From the IMG/VR virus record IMGVR_UViG_3300046838_000270, positions 1-46,290 of that record: DNA of 46,290 bases; one strand, written 5' to 3'. The notes below the pieces were generated by a model that was not told the origin of the DNA, did not search any database, and saw only the letters and a program-made list of their open reading frames with translations. Of the stretch, positions 31,900 through 39,193 are shown piece by piece (the stretch's first letter is position 1; the number at the start of each line of letters is the position of its first letter). The translations under genes and the position numbers were made by a program. This stretch comes from a virus.

Positions 31900-32366
31900 T
31901 GCACCTCCACCTTGAGGCGCCACACACCCCACCGCTCGAGCACCGCGACGGCAGCCTCGACGTTGTCCACGACAGCGTGCGGAACACCATTGAGCATGCA
32001 CCACAGCGCGAAGCTGGCCTGATGCTCCGACAGCCGCCCGCGCTTGGCCTTGAGCTCGAGGAAATGGACCGGATGATCAGCGTCCTTCGGCGCCAGGAAA
32101 ATGAAGTCCGGCCACCCCGGCCGCACGCCCATCCGCTTCAGCCGCTCGCCCGCGTAACTCACCCGCACCCCGTTGCGAAATTCCGCCGGCCGCGCCTCAC
32201 CGAAAGGAAGGTGCGTCCACAGCCACGTCGGTTTGGCGCAACGCCGCAGCAGATCCGCCACCTCGCATTGCAGTTGGAATTCGGACGGCGAGACGTCGAC
32301 GCGCTCGCCGCGCTGACGCTTGCCTTTGAACAAATGCAACTGGCGGGCAGCCCTGGCGTCGGTCAT
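31896..32366 (-). CDS. VRR-NUC domain nuclease, 156 aa
   Basis: The nuclease core is read as PTWLWTHLPFGE ... MGVRPGWPDFIFLAPKDADHPVHFLELKAKRGRLSEHQASFALWC: the GxPD, then E-x-K (LELKAK), then Q motif of the PD-(D/E)XK superfamily VRR-NUC branch. It processes recombination or replication junctions. It follows a Zn-ribbon/winged-helix gene with a 4-bp overlap, forming a short replication-repair cluster. Confidence 0.85.
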   Translation of the reverse strand: MTDARAARQLHLFKGKRQRGERVDVSPSEFQLQCEVADLLRRCAKPTWLWTHLPFGEARPAEFRNGVRVSYAGERLKRMGVRPGWPDFIFLAPKDADHPVHFLELKAKRGRLSEHQASFALWCMLNGVPHAVVDNVEAAVAVLERWGVWRLKVEVQ

Positions 32367-32665
32367 GCCGCAGCCCTCTTTCCGCGCGTGATGACGTAAT
32401 ACCCCGGCTGGTACCGGCAGCCCTGGCGGCGGATTCGCACGCCGCTGTCAGCGAGCAGTTCGTTGAGTTGCTGGATGTGAGACTTGACGGTGTTGCGGTT
32501 GCTGCCGCCGGTGCCCCAGACGGTCGCGATCAGGTCGTCGACGCCGATCCCGATGTCGCCGGCCGCCGCGATCGCGTCGACGATGCGGCCCTTGAGCTCA
32601 GGCAGATAGACGCCGAACCGCTCACGGCGGATCGGTTGGCGGCACCGCGGGCAGCGCATTTCCAT
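32363..32665 (-). CDS. Zinc-ribbon plus winged-helix DNA-binding protein, 100 aa
   Basis: MEMRCPRCRQPIRRERFGVYL is a CPxC half zinc ribbon. Residues 25-90 form a winged helix (LKGRIVDAIAAAGDIGIGVDDLIATVWGTGG ... VKSHIQQLNELLADSGVRIRRQGCRYQPGYYV), as in OmpR/HTH-type DNA-binding domains. Probably a regulator of the replication genes. The second Cys pair is not evident. Confidence 0.65.
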   Translation of the reverse strand: MEMRCPRCRQPIRRERFGVYLPELKGRIVDAIAAAGDIGIGVDDLIATVWGTGGSNRNTVKSHIQQLNELLADSGVRIRRQGCRYQPGYYVITRGKRAAA

Positions 32666-32693
32666 GGCGCGTCCTCATCGTCGATGCAGGCTG

Positions 32694-33206
32694 TCATCGT
32701 TTCCGAGCCAGGGAGCGACAAAGATCGCTACGGATCGCGTCCAGCGCATCAATCTGAGGGCGATGGAATTCCGCATCGCAAACGCCCAGGGCAGTTTCCG
32801 CCCGGGCCAGCGTGTCCCCCAATCGCTCGGCTTCATTGATCGCCTCTTGCAATTGCTGCCGGTGACGGCGCATAGCGCCAAGCTTGAATGCGGAGCGGAC
32901 CATCACCCACCATTTCGGCTCGGCGTCGGTCATGATGGCGGCGAGGAAGTCGAGCCCGCGCTCGGAGCGCAGTAAGGCGGCAATCTCGCTGGCGCTGAAA
33001 TCACGCTGTCCGCTCATTCGATACTTTGCGGTGCGCTCCGAAAGGCCCGTAAATTCAATCAATCGGAGCCACGTCTTGCGCGGAAAATTTGCCCGCAAAC
33101 ATTGGACTATCGCGGAATTCAGGTGCCGCGCCGTGCCCGAAGTGGTGCACGTTCCGCCACCCCCATGATTCGCTGAAAGCGCAGCACTGCTCGATATTCT
33201 GCGCAT
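32694..33206 (-). CDS. HTH-containing regulatory protein, about 170 aa
   Basis: FPRKTWLRLIEFTGLSERTAKYRMSGQRDFSASEIAALLRSERGLDFL is a phage-type HTH (helix, LSERTAKYR recognition helix). The C-terminal part (RRHRQQLQEAINEAERLGDTLARAETAL) is a coiled coil. The start is probably ATG 33206; a GTG at 33215 is also possible. It lies directly after the Cro-like gene and is likely transcribed with it from the same leftward promoter. Confidence 0.55.
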   Translation of the reverse strand: MRRISSSAALSANHGGGGTCTTSGTARHLNSAIVQCLRANFPRKTWLRLIEFTGLSERTAKYRMSGQRDFSASEIAALLRSERGLDFLAAIMTDAEPKWWVMVRSAFKLGAMRRHRQQLQEAINEAERLGDTLARAETALGVCDAEFHRPQIDALDAIRSDLCRSLARKR

Positions 33207-33226
33207 GAACAGCACCCGCGTTGCGT

Positions 33227-33454
33227 TTAGGAAGATCTCGCCGCCTCGGCCGGCATCTCAAATCCAAAGAGGTCGGGCGACGGCTTGCCCTTGCCTCGTT
33301 CAACAAGGGCTTTCTCCAAAAGCATGAACTTGTCGGACGGTATGCCGCCACGCGTCTTCCAATTGCTGATCGCAGACGGGACCACACCAACAATAGCTGC
33401 CGTGGCGGCCGGGCCACCAAGAGCTTCGATGATGGAGTCGACGGTGGTGAGCAT
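33227..33454 (-). CDS. Cro-like HTH regulator, 75 aa
   Basis: MLTTVDSIIEALGGPAATAAIVGVVPSAISNWKTRGGIPSDKFMLLEKALVERG has a helix-turn-helix (AATAAIVGVVPSAISNWKTRG) with the WK-xRGxIP sequence typical of Cro/CII-like proteins. It is the first gene transcribed leftward from the operator region, and its start is 7 bases from the promoter -10. Confidence 0.8.
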   Translation of the reverse strand: MLTTVDSIIEALGGPAATAAIVGVVPSAISNWKTRGGIPSDKFMLLEKALVERGKGKPSPDLFGFEMPAEAARSS

Positions 33455-33460
33455 AGAGCC

Positions 33461-33489
33461 TTGATATTCACGTTACGTGAATAAGTCAA
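33461..33489 (-). promoter_or_regulatory. Leftward promoter with operator O1 between -35 and -10
   Basis: The minus strand reads TTGACT (33489-33484), 17 bp containing the perfect 15-bp operator TTCACGTAACGTGAA, then TATCAA (33466-33461). An operator centred in the spacer of a sigma-70 promoter is a classical repression layout, so bound repressor would block the polymerase at the Cro-like gene. Confidence 0.75.
33467..33481. promoter_or_regulatory. Operator O1, TTCACGTTACGTGAA
   Basis: A perfect 15-bp palindrome apart from the centre base, between cro-like and cI-like genes. It shares the TTCAC-N5-GTGAA pattern of O2-O4. Confidence 0.8.
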
Positions 33490-33509
33490 GAATTCACAAC
33501 ATGGCGATT

Positions 33510-33524
33510 TTCACAGACCGTGAA
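33510..33524. promoter_or_regulatory. Operator O2, TTCACAGACCGTGAA
   Basis: The second member of the TTCAC-N5-GTGAA family, 43 bp from O1, in the region upstream of or overlapping the start of the cI-like gene. Its position suggests autoregulation of the repressor. Confidence 0.7.
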
Positions 33525-33542
33525 CCGGACCCAACTTCGGCC

Positions 33543-33875
33543 ATGTCCAGAACCCAGCGTGACATAGCCACTCGGCTCGAATTGACGCGCATAGCCCTCG
33601 ACGTCTCGACCCCAATTTTTTGCGAGAACGTTGGGTTGAGCGACAACCAGTGGTCACAATATATCGACCCGGACCCAGATCGCGGGCGGCGGATCACCAT
33701 CGACGTCATGTATCGGCTCAAAGACGAGTACGGCGTTACGTTCGATTGGATTTTTGACGGTGACCGCAGCCGCCTGCCGGCCGACCTGCTGGAGAAAATC
33801 CGTCATACTGAGCGGCTCGGCCCCGTCGATCTGAGTCGCAAGCGCGGTCGCAAACCCAAGCGGCGCCCTCTATAA
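33543..33875 (+). CDS. Phage repressor, CI-like HTH, about 110 aa
   Basis: The HTH region is RLELTRIALDVSTPIFCENVGLSDNQWSQYIDPDPDRGRRITIDVMYRLKDEYGVTFDWIFDGD, matching XRE-type repressors with the GVTFDWIFDGD signature. The start is taken at ATG 33543 (MSRTQRD) because an earlier frame would read through operator O2; ATG 33501 is the alternative. No C-terminal peptidase domain is present, so it is a short repressor. Rightward, divergent from the Cro-like gene. Confidence 0.75.
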   Translation: MSRTQRDIATRLELTRIALDVSTPIFCENVGLSDNQWSQYIDPDPDRGRRITIDVMYRLKDEYGVTFDWIFDGDRSRLPADLLEKIRHTERLGPVDLSRKRGRKPKRRPL

Positions 33876-33878
33876 TAA

Positions 33879-33893
33879 TTCACGTGCCGTGAA
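33879..33893. promoter_or_regulatory. Operator O3, TTCACGTGCCGTGAA
   Basis: The third 15-bp site, immediately after the stop of the cI-like gene (33875). Confidence 0.75.
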
Positions 33894-33901
33894 ATAACTC
33901 G

Positions 33902-33931
33902 TTGACATATTCACGCTCTGTGAATTAGTGT
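33902..33931 (+). promoter_or_regulatory. Rightward promoter with operator O4 in its spacer
   Basis: TTGACA at 33902-33907, an 18-bp spacer holding O4 (TTCACGCTCTGTGAA, 33910-33924), then TAGTGT at 33926-33931 as a weak -10. The operator is centred between -35 and -10, the same layout as the leftward promoter, so the recombination genes from 33957 on are probably under repressor control. Confidence 0.65.
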
Positions 33932-33956
33932 GCTCCCCTACCACACGGGGAGCCTG

Positions 33957-34298
33957 ATGAAACTCACCACCGCAATCGTCGACCGCATCGTTGTCAAAGC
34001 CGAATTTGATCCGGATTCCGAATCCTGGTGGGCCACGGCGGATATCGACGCGCGCCACACGCTGACGACCGGCGCTCCGACATTGGACGAGTTGCTGGAA
34101 CGAATCCCGGCCGTGCTGCGCGATCTTCTGGTCGATGCTTACCCGAACGCGGAAATCCCGTTCAGCATCGTTGTCCACAAACTCCCCAAGGCGAGGCAAG
34201 GCAGGCGAGGTCTGGCTCGGCGAGGCCCGGCTGGGCGCGACCGGGCGGAGCGGGGCAAGGCATGGCAAGACCCGGCAGGCGCGGCGAAACCTGGATAG
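33957..34298 (+). CDS. HicB-like (DUF1902) protein with repeat-derived C-terminus
   Basis: The first 80 residues (MKLTTAIVDRIVVKAEFDPDSESWWATADIDARHTLTTGAPTLDELLERIPAVLRDLLVDAYP...) match the DUF1902/HicB-type fold. Start ATG 33957 behind GGGGAG. The last 35 residues are encoded by the first GGCNN array and read QGRRGLARRGPAGRDRAERG..., so the normal end of the protein is about residue 80 and the array has extended the frame. No hicA-type partner is seen beside it. Confidence 0.65.
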   Translation: MKLTTAIVDRIVVKAEFDPDSESWWATADIDARHTLTTGAPTLDELLERIPAVLRDLLVDAYPNAEIPFSIVVHKLPKARQGRRGLARRGPAGRDRAERGKAWQDPAGAAKPG

Positions 34299-34350
34299 GC
34301 GCGGCGAGACAAGGCAACGCGGGGCCTGGCCGGTCCCGGCCCGGCAGGCA
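34188..34350 (+). repeat. GGCNN pentamer array 1
   Basis: About 160 bp of degenerate GGCNN pentamers, interrupted by GGCAGGC (a 4-base unit next to a 5-base unit) at 34200, 34274 and 34343. These marks are 74 and 69 bp apart, both equal to 4 modulo 5. The array starts inside the HicB-like gene and ends before the ribosome site of the next gene. Confidence 0.85.
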
Positions 34351-34382
34351 AAACACAGATCGTCCATCAAACAGGGAGAGAG

Positions 34383-35246
34383 ATGATTATGGCGAAGAAG
34401 ACAGCAAAGGCGAAGGATCAACAAATCGAAGTGCAAGAAATTGAGATGGTCGAAATCCATTTCTGCGTTCTCGGTACGTCACCATTAATCATGAATAGAT
34501 TCAATCAAAAGGCTTGGCACGAGCTGCTGTTGCCTTCGCAGACGCGAAACCGCGCCGACATGGAGCAAACACTCAAGCACGATCCGGTCGCTGAATTCAG
34601 AGGCGCGGTGTATCGCAACCGCGATCCTGAAGAGCCCTCTCTGATCCATATCCCGAATGGAGCCTTTCATGGCTGCATCGCATCGGCAGCCCTCGATATG
34701 CCAGGCGCGACCAAGGCAAAAATCGAGCGGCTGACTCGCATTACCGATGTGAACATCAATCTCTTCGGTTTGCCGCAGCTCTTCATGTCGATGGTTAGAA
34801 ATTCTGACATGAATAGAACGCCGGACGTTCGCACGCGGCCGATATTCCCAGAATGGTGCTGTAAAGTTTCCGTTAGGTATGTCCGAAAGATACTCTCCGA
34901 GAGAACTGTCTCAAATCTGTTTGGTGCCGCTGGCTCGATCGTAGGCATCGGCGATTGGCGCGGTCAGAAGGGCGGCCCTTACGGCGCCTTTCGTTTGGTT
35001 GATGACAGCAACACCGACTTCAAGCGCATCGTGAAGACGATGGGGCGTGTCGCGCAAGAGAAGGCGTTGCAACATCCGATTTGCGCCGACGAAGACACCG
35101 AAGAATTGTTGCAATGGTTCAATCTTGAGGTCGCTCGGCGCGAACAAGACTTGCCGTCTTCGCTGGCGAAGACGCGGCGCGTGGTTATCGAGAAGGGCGG
35201 CAACGGCAGCGACGAGGCCGAATATGCGGGCGTCGAAGCCAGATAG
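34383..35246 (+). CDS. Unknown phage protein near RecT, 287 aa
   Basis: Begins MIMAKKTAKAKDQQIEVQEIEMVEIHFCVLGTSPLIMNRFNQKAW. A conserved-looking middle includes DVRTRPIFPEWCCKVSVRY and GAAGSIVGIGDWRGQKGGPYGAFRL, a Gly-rich loop. Proteins of this pattern accompany phage recombination genes; the LGTSPLIMNRF start and Gly-rich loop slightly recall RAMP-fold (Cas7-like) proteins, which is only a guess. The start has GGGAGAG 4-5 bases upstream. Function unknown. It lies between two GGCNN arrays. Confidence 0.6.
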   Translation: MIMAKKTAKAKDQQIEVQEIEMVEIHFCVLGTSPLIMNRFNQKAWHELLLPSQTRNRADMEQTLKHDPVAEFRGAVYRNRDPEEPSLIHIPNGAFHGCIASAALDMPGATKAKIERLTRITDVNINLFGLPQLFMSMVRNSDMNRTPDVRTRPIFPEWCCKVSVRYVRKILSERTVSNLFGAAGSIVGIGDWRGQKGGPYGAFRLVDDSNTDFKRIVKTMGRVAQEKALQHPICADEDTEELLQWFNLEVARREQDLPSSLAKTRRVVIEKGGNGSDEAEYAGVEAR

Positions 35247-35608
35247 GCACGGCAGGCGGGGCTCGGCGCGGCCTGGCGTGGCTTGGTTCGGAAGGGCCAG
35301 GCGGGGCATGGCGGGGCAAGCTATGGCGCGGGAGGCAGGCGTGACGTGGCACGGCCAGGTCCGGCGCGGCATGGCTCGGCACGGCTAGGTGAGGCAGGCG
35401 CGGCAGGGTGTGGTGGGGCCATGCCCGGCCCGGCGAGGCGAGACAAGGCAGGGCAGGCGTGGTCGGTCAAGGAAGGGCGAGGCATGGGACGGACAGGCAC
35501 GGCCCGGCGAGGCAGGCATGGTCGGACATGGACAGGCGAGGCCTGCAAGGGCGTGGACAGGCGAGGCAAGGCAACACGGGGCAAGATGAGGCAAGGAAAG
35601 GCAGGCAG
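35247..35608 (+). repeat. GGCNN pentamer array 2
   Basis: About 360 bp of degenerate GGCNN units, from the 287-aa gene to the ATG of the 171-aa gene (35609). GGCAGGC marks at 35251, 35334, 35393, 35452, 35511 and 35600 give spacings 83, 59, 59, 59 and 89; four of the five are 4 modulo 5. The last unit provides the AAGGCAGGCAG ribosome-site region. Long frames here (GQAGHGGA..., RRAPPR...) result from a missing stop-codon pattern and are not genes. Confidence 0.88.
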
Positions 35609-36124
35609 ATGACGTCAATCATGGAAAGGCCAGTCAGCACGCGGGCTGCGGCGATCAGGCAGGCGCTTGAAGCGCTACAGGACAGCCGCGGTCGGCTGAC
35701 GCCGGAACGTGTTGTGGCAGCGGCGCGAAATCCGCGACACGTTCTGCATCGGGAATTCGGATGGAATGACCGTCAGCAAGCAAATTTGCATCGGCTCGAT
35801 CGCGCCCGCGAGTTGATCACTAAATACATCACCGTGACGGTTATTTACCGATCTGAACGAATCAGTGTTCCGTTTTATGTCAAAGACGCGTCCGCGCCGC
35901 CCACAACGCAAGGCTATGTCGCGCTGGTCGGCCCCAGCATGAACCGAGCGAATGCTGAACTAACCATGATCGCAGAATTCGATCGATGCGCGTCCATCAT
36001 CGGCCGCGCAAGAGGAATCGCTGGCGTTCTCAGTTCTCGGTTTCCTGGGTTGGATGCGCAGCTCGAAGGCCTGCTTGATCAGCTCATCGCGATTCGAAGT
36101 GCGATCAGCAGTGAAGCAGCGTGA
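35609..36124 (+). CDS. Hypothetical protein in recombination module, 171 aa
   Basis: The start is ATG 35609 at the end of array 2. MTSIMERPVSTRAAAIRQALEALQDSRGRLTPERVVAAARNPRHVLHREFGWNDRQQANLHRLDRARELITKYITVTVIYRSERISVPFYVKDAS... has an HTH-like N-terminal part (LTPERVVAAARNP..VLHREFGW) followed by a beta-rich half. Similar proteins occur near phage recombinases. Function unknown. Confidence 0.65.
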   Translation: MTSIMERPVSTRAAAIRQALEALQDSRGRLTPERVVAAARNPRHVLHREFGWNDRQQANLHRLDRARELITKYITVTVIYRSERISVPFYVKDASAPPTTQGYVALVGPSMNRANAELTMIAEFDRCASIIGRARGIAGVLSSRFPGLDAQLEGLLDQLIAIRSAISSEAA

Positions 36125-36760
36125 GGCACGGCAGGCGCGGTGAGGCGGGGCATGGCTAGGAGGGCCTGATGAGGCGAGACCTGGTGAGGCACGGCAGGCG
36201 TGGCATGGCCGGATGCGGTGGGGTCGGGCGCGGTAGGGCACGGACCGGTGCATCTGGGCGCGGTGAGGCACGGCAGGCTTGGCAGGGCTGGGCCACGCCA
36301 GGCTCGGCAAGGCAAGGCGTGTCAAGGCACGGCTGGTTTTGGCTCGGCAAGGCAGGCGTGGCGAGGTCGGGTGCGGTGAAGCGAGGCCTGGCATGGCTCG
36401 GCGGGGTAGGGACCGGCCCGGCAGGCGAGGCATGGCTTGGCCAGGCTGGGCGCGGTGAGGCGCGGCTAGGTGTGGCCTGGCCAGGCAGGCGGGGTCCGGT
36501 CGGGTTAGGCCAGGCGGGGCAGGGCAACGCGAACCTTGGTGTGGCCGGGATAGGCATGGCAGGCGCGGCTCGGCGCGTCGGGGCGGGGCACGGCGCGGCA
36601 TGGTGGGGCGTGGCATGGCGCGGCAGGCAAGGCTTGGCTGGACGAGGCGAGGTGTGGTGCGGCGCGGTGGGGCCGAGCGAGGCGAGGCAGGCGTGGCATG
36701 ACGTGGCGTCGCGGGATGAGGCGCAACTTGGTCAGGCGAGGCGAAGAGGTGGGCGAGGTC
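36125..36760 (+). repeat. GGCNN pentamer array 3
   Basis: About 635 bp, the longest array. GGCAGGC marks at 36130, 36193, 36272, 36351, 36420, 36484, 36558, 36622 and 36685 are spaced 63, 79, 79, 69, 64, 74, 64 and 63; six of the eight are 4 modulo 5, as expected for one 4-base unit plus 12-15 pentamers. The plus strand is strongly G-rich and T-poor. It runs from the stop of the 171-aa gene to a hairpin before the exonuclease. Confidence 0.9.
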
Positions 36761-36774
36761 GCAAATGACCTCGC
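36753..36774 (+). promoter_or_regulatory. GCGAGGTC/GACCTCGC hairpin after array 3
   Basis: A perfect 8-bp stem GCGAGGTC-GCAAAT-GACCTCGC at the array boundary, 26 bp before the exonuclease start. No U-tract follows, so it is more likely a processing or translation-control hairpin than a terminator. Confidence 0.5.
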
Positions 36775-36799
36775 TCACTTGAACCAAGAGGTTTGTTAG

Positions 36800-37720
36800 A
36801 TGCCGATCGAACGCATCAAGATCACCGGCCGCGATCAATGGCTCGAGGCACGCAAAAACGACGTGACCGCCAGCGTCGTCGCCAGTCTATTTGGCTGCCA
36901 TCCTTATGTTTCAGCGTTAAAAATCTATCTTGCGCACTCGGGAATTGAATTTGATCAGGCCGACGATCGCGTCTTGCGCCGGGGTCGTTTGATGGAGCCG
37001 TCTGTCGCCTTGGCGGTTTCCGAAGATCGGCCGGACTGGCGCATTGAGAAATGCGATTCCTACTATCGCGACCCCGACTTGCGGCTCGGTGCGACACCGG
37101 ATTTTTTTATTCATGACGATCCGCGCGGCCTCGGCATATTGCAAGCAAAGAGCGCGGCGCCGCACATTTTTCAGCGCGACTGGGAAGGCGGCACCACGGT
37201 GCCGCTCTGGGTGCAACTACAAACTCTGACCGAAGCGATGCTGACCGAGGCCGCATTCGCTGTTGTCGCCGTCCTTGAAATCAATGCCTTCGACATGGCC
37301 CTGAGCATCATCGAGGTGCCGCGCCATCCTGCCGCCGAGCAGCGCATCGTCGAAGCAGTCGCCAGGTTTTGGGATGACGTCGCCAGCCGCCGCGAGCCCA
37401 GTCCTGATTACGGCAAGGATGCCGAATTGCTCAAGGTGATCGCGCCGCACGAGGTTGTCGGCACGACGGTCGACCTGAGCGGCGACAACGAACTGCCCGC
37501 GCTGCTCGAGCAACGGGAGGAGATCATGACGGGGATCAAAAGCTTCGAGACGCGCAAAGACGAGATCGAGACTATGTTGAAATTTAAAATGAGAGATGCC
37601 GAAAGCGTCATCGGCCTGCCCGAATGGGGCATCAGCTGGAAAAGCCAGCATCGCAAAGAGTTTGTCGTGCCGGCCAAAGACGTTCGCACGCTCCGCATTC
37701 ACCACAAAGGACAACGCTGA
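36800..37720 (+). CDS. YqaJ/RecE-type viral exonuclease, 306 aa
   Basis: YqaJ-type motifs: RDQWLEARKNDVTASVVASLFGCHPY at the start, RVLRRGRLMEPSVAL (Glu-containing helix), LRLGATPDFFI (catalytic Asp), GILQAKSAAP (Q-x-K), and WVQLQTLTEAMLT (Gln helix). It digests one strand of linear duplex DNA from 5' ends to give single strands for the annealing protein encoded next. Translationally coupled to RecT by TGATG. The ribosome site is AAGAGG. Confidence 0.88.
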   Translation: MPIERIKITGRDQWLEARKNDVTASVVASLFGCHPYVSALKIYLAHSGIEFDQADDRVLRRGRLMEPSVALAVSEDRPDWRIEKCDSYYRDPDLRLGATPDFFIHDDPRGLGILQAKSAAPHIFQRDWEGGTTVPLWVQLQTLTEAMLTEAAFAVVAVLEINAFDMALSIIEVPRHPAAEQRIVEAVARFWDDVASRREPSPDYGKDAELLKVIAPHEVVGTTVDLSGDNELPALLEQREEIMTGIKSFETRKDEIETMLKFKMRDAESVIGLPEWGISWKSQHRKEFVVPAKDVRTLRIHHKGQR

Positions 37721-38580
37721 TGGCCGAAGCCGCAACCAAACAAAACCACCCGCTGGTCGTGCTCGACACCTATCTGCGAGACCGCGTCGATTCCCTGCGC
37801 ACGGCATTGCCGCCGCATATGAAGCCCGAGCGGTTCATTTCGTCGGTGATGACCGCAGTGCAGTTGAATCCTGATCTTCTCGCCTGCGACCGGCGCTCGC
37901 TATGGATCGCGTGCATGCGTTGTGCGCAGGACGGGCTGCTGCCGGACGGCACCGAAGCTGCGATCGTGCCGTATAAGAGCAAGGCGTCTTATCTTCCCAT
38001 GTACCGCGGACTGCTGAAAAAGTTCCGCAACAGCGGTCAGTTCAAGTGGGTCACGGCCGGCATCGCCTACGAGGGTGAAGTTTTCGAGCACTGGATCGAC
38101 GAGAACGGCGAGCACTTCAAACACGTGCCGAGCAACGACAACGCAGATCGCAAGGTGAAGCGCATCTACGCCTTGGCGACCACCCAGGACGGCGGCGTCT
38201 TCATCAGCGACCTCTCGGTAGCCGACATCAACAAGCGCCGCGCCATGAGCCGGGCTGCGAGAGATGACGCGCCCTGGAAACAGTGGCCAGATGAGATGAT
38301 GAAGAAGACGGCGCTGCGCGTGCTCTCGAAGCTGCTGCCGCAATCGAGCGACATCGACGTGTTCTTGCAGCGCGACGAGGCGGAATCGCTCGGTGTGGAA
38401 ACCGTCGAGACGATCAGCGATCAGCGCGGCGCGGCCTTCGGCAACGTGCTCGATCATTTTGCCGGGACCGGCGAGCCCGAAACGCCACCGCCCATGGAGT
38501 CAGGACCGGAGGCGGCCGGCGAGGCGCAGGGCGAGGCCACACCCAATCCACCTCGCCCTGCGCCGACCAAAGAACAATGA
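37720..38580 (+). CDS. recT: RecT-family single-strand annealing protein, 286 aa
   Basis: RecT signatures: PERFISSVMTAVQLNPDLLACDRRSLWIACMRCAQDGLLPDGTEAAIVPYK, PMYRGLLKKFRNSG, and AWVTAGIAYEGEVF-like strands followed by the KTALRVLSKLLP helix. It anneals complementary single strands made by the YqaJ exonuclease. The last 45 residues (TGEPETPPPMESGPEAAG...) are a disordered Pro/Glu tail. The start is ATG 37720, overlapping the exonuclease stop. Confidence 0.92.
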   Translation: MAEAATKQNHPLVVLDTYLRDRVDSLRTALPPHMKPERFISSVMTAVQLNPDLLACDRRSLWIACMRCAQDGLLPDGTEAAIVPYKSKASYLPMYRGLLKKFRNSGQFKWVTAGIAYEGEVFEHWIDENGEHFKHVPSNDNADRKVKRIYALATTQDGGVFISDLSVADINKRRAMSRAARDDAPWKQWPDEMMKKTALRVLSKLLPQSSDIDVFLQRDEAESLGVETVETISDQRGAAFGNVLDHFAGTGEPETPPPMESGPEAAGEAQGEATPNPPRPAPTKEQ

Positions 38581-38849
38581 GCTTTCGCGGGTACGACAAA
38601 TGGAAGACGACCGAGCCAGAGCCACAGGGTGAGCCCATGCCGCAGAGAAAACCTGATGTTGACGATGAACCGCGTTTCACCGACGAGGAAAAGGCCAAGT
38701 GCGCGCTGCGCGAGGCGGCCTGGCGGCGAAGGGTCTATCCCAACAGTGTCGCCAAGGGGCGCATGACACAGGAGCAGGCCGATCACGAGATCGCCATGAT
38801 GGATGAGATAGCGGATGACTATTCGACTGCGGCGAGGTTGCCGCTATGA
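38577..38849 (+). CDS. Hypothetical protein, 90 aa
   Basis: MSFRGYDKWKTTEPEPQGEPMPQRKPDVDDEPRFTDEEKAKCALREAAWRRRVYPNSVAKGRMTQEQADHEIAMMDEIADDY... The second half is a conserved-looking RREAVYPRRVA..GRMTQEQADHEI-type segment of small phage proteins. It overlaps RecT by 4 bp. Function unknown. Confidence 0.65.
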   Translation: MSFRGYDKWKTTEPEPQGEPMPQRKPDVDDEPRFTDEEKAKCALREAAWRRRVYPNSVAKGRMTQEQADHEIAMMDEIADDYSTAARLPL

Positions 38850-39193
38850 GGGCGATCTATGCCGTGACCGTCGCCGCCATCGCGGTGTTGTTGGTGACGG
38901 TGTCGCTGCGCGGATATGTGGCAAAGCCGTCCACCGCCAAGCCGGCGCCCGTAGCCTTGCTCGTCGAGCCGCCGCCGGCGAAGTCCGATCGGCTATCCAT
39001 CCCGAAGCCCCCACCGCCTCCGCCGAAGCCGGTGCCCCCGCCGCCTCCGGTCGCCGAACTGATCGAGCCGCCGCTGGCCGCGGTTGCTGCAGCGCCGGCG
39101 CCCAAGCCACACGCCGATCCGGTCTGCGGCGCGCGCGGGCGCGCTTGGTACACGCGCGAGAACGGATGGAAGTACTGGAGATGTGTCCGATGA
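38846..39193 (+). CDS. Membrane-anchored Pro-rich protein, 115 aa
   Basis: Residues 5-24 are a membrane segment or signal anchor (YAVTVAAIAVLLVTVSLRGY), followed by a Pro-rich linker (PKPPPPPPKPVPPPPPVAEL) and a small Cys-containing C-terminus (DPVCGARGRAWYTRENGWKYWRCVR) that may bind a partner through a disulfide. Topology suggests a periplasmic role. Function unknown. Confidence 0.6.
   Translation: MRAIYAVTVAAIAVLLVTVSLRGYVAKPSTAKPAPVALLVEPPPAKSDRLSIPKPPPPPPKPVPPPPPVAELIEPPLAAVAAAPAPKPHADPVCGARGRAWYTRENGWKYWRCVR

Noticed and set aside
36165-36180. CCTGATGAGGCGAGACC in array 3, resembling part of a hammerhead
   Set aside because: No GAAA strand nearby; the match arises by chance in the degenerate GGCNN units.
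35247-36838. Long Arg/Gly/Pro-rich frames in the GGCNN arrays on both strands
   Set aside because: The pentamer units lack stop codons in several frames; the 5-base period is incompatible with real coding.
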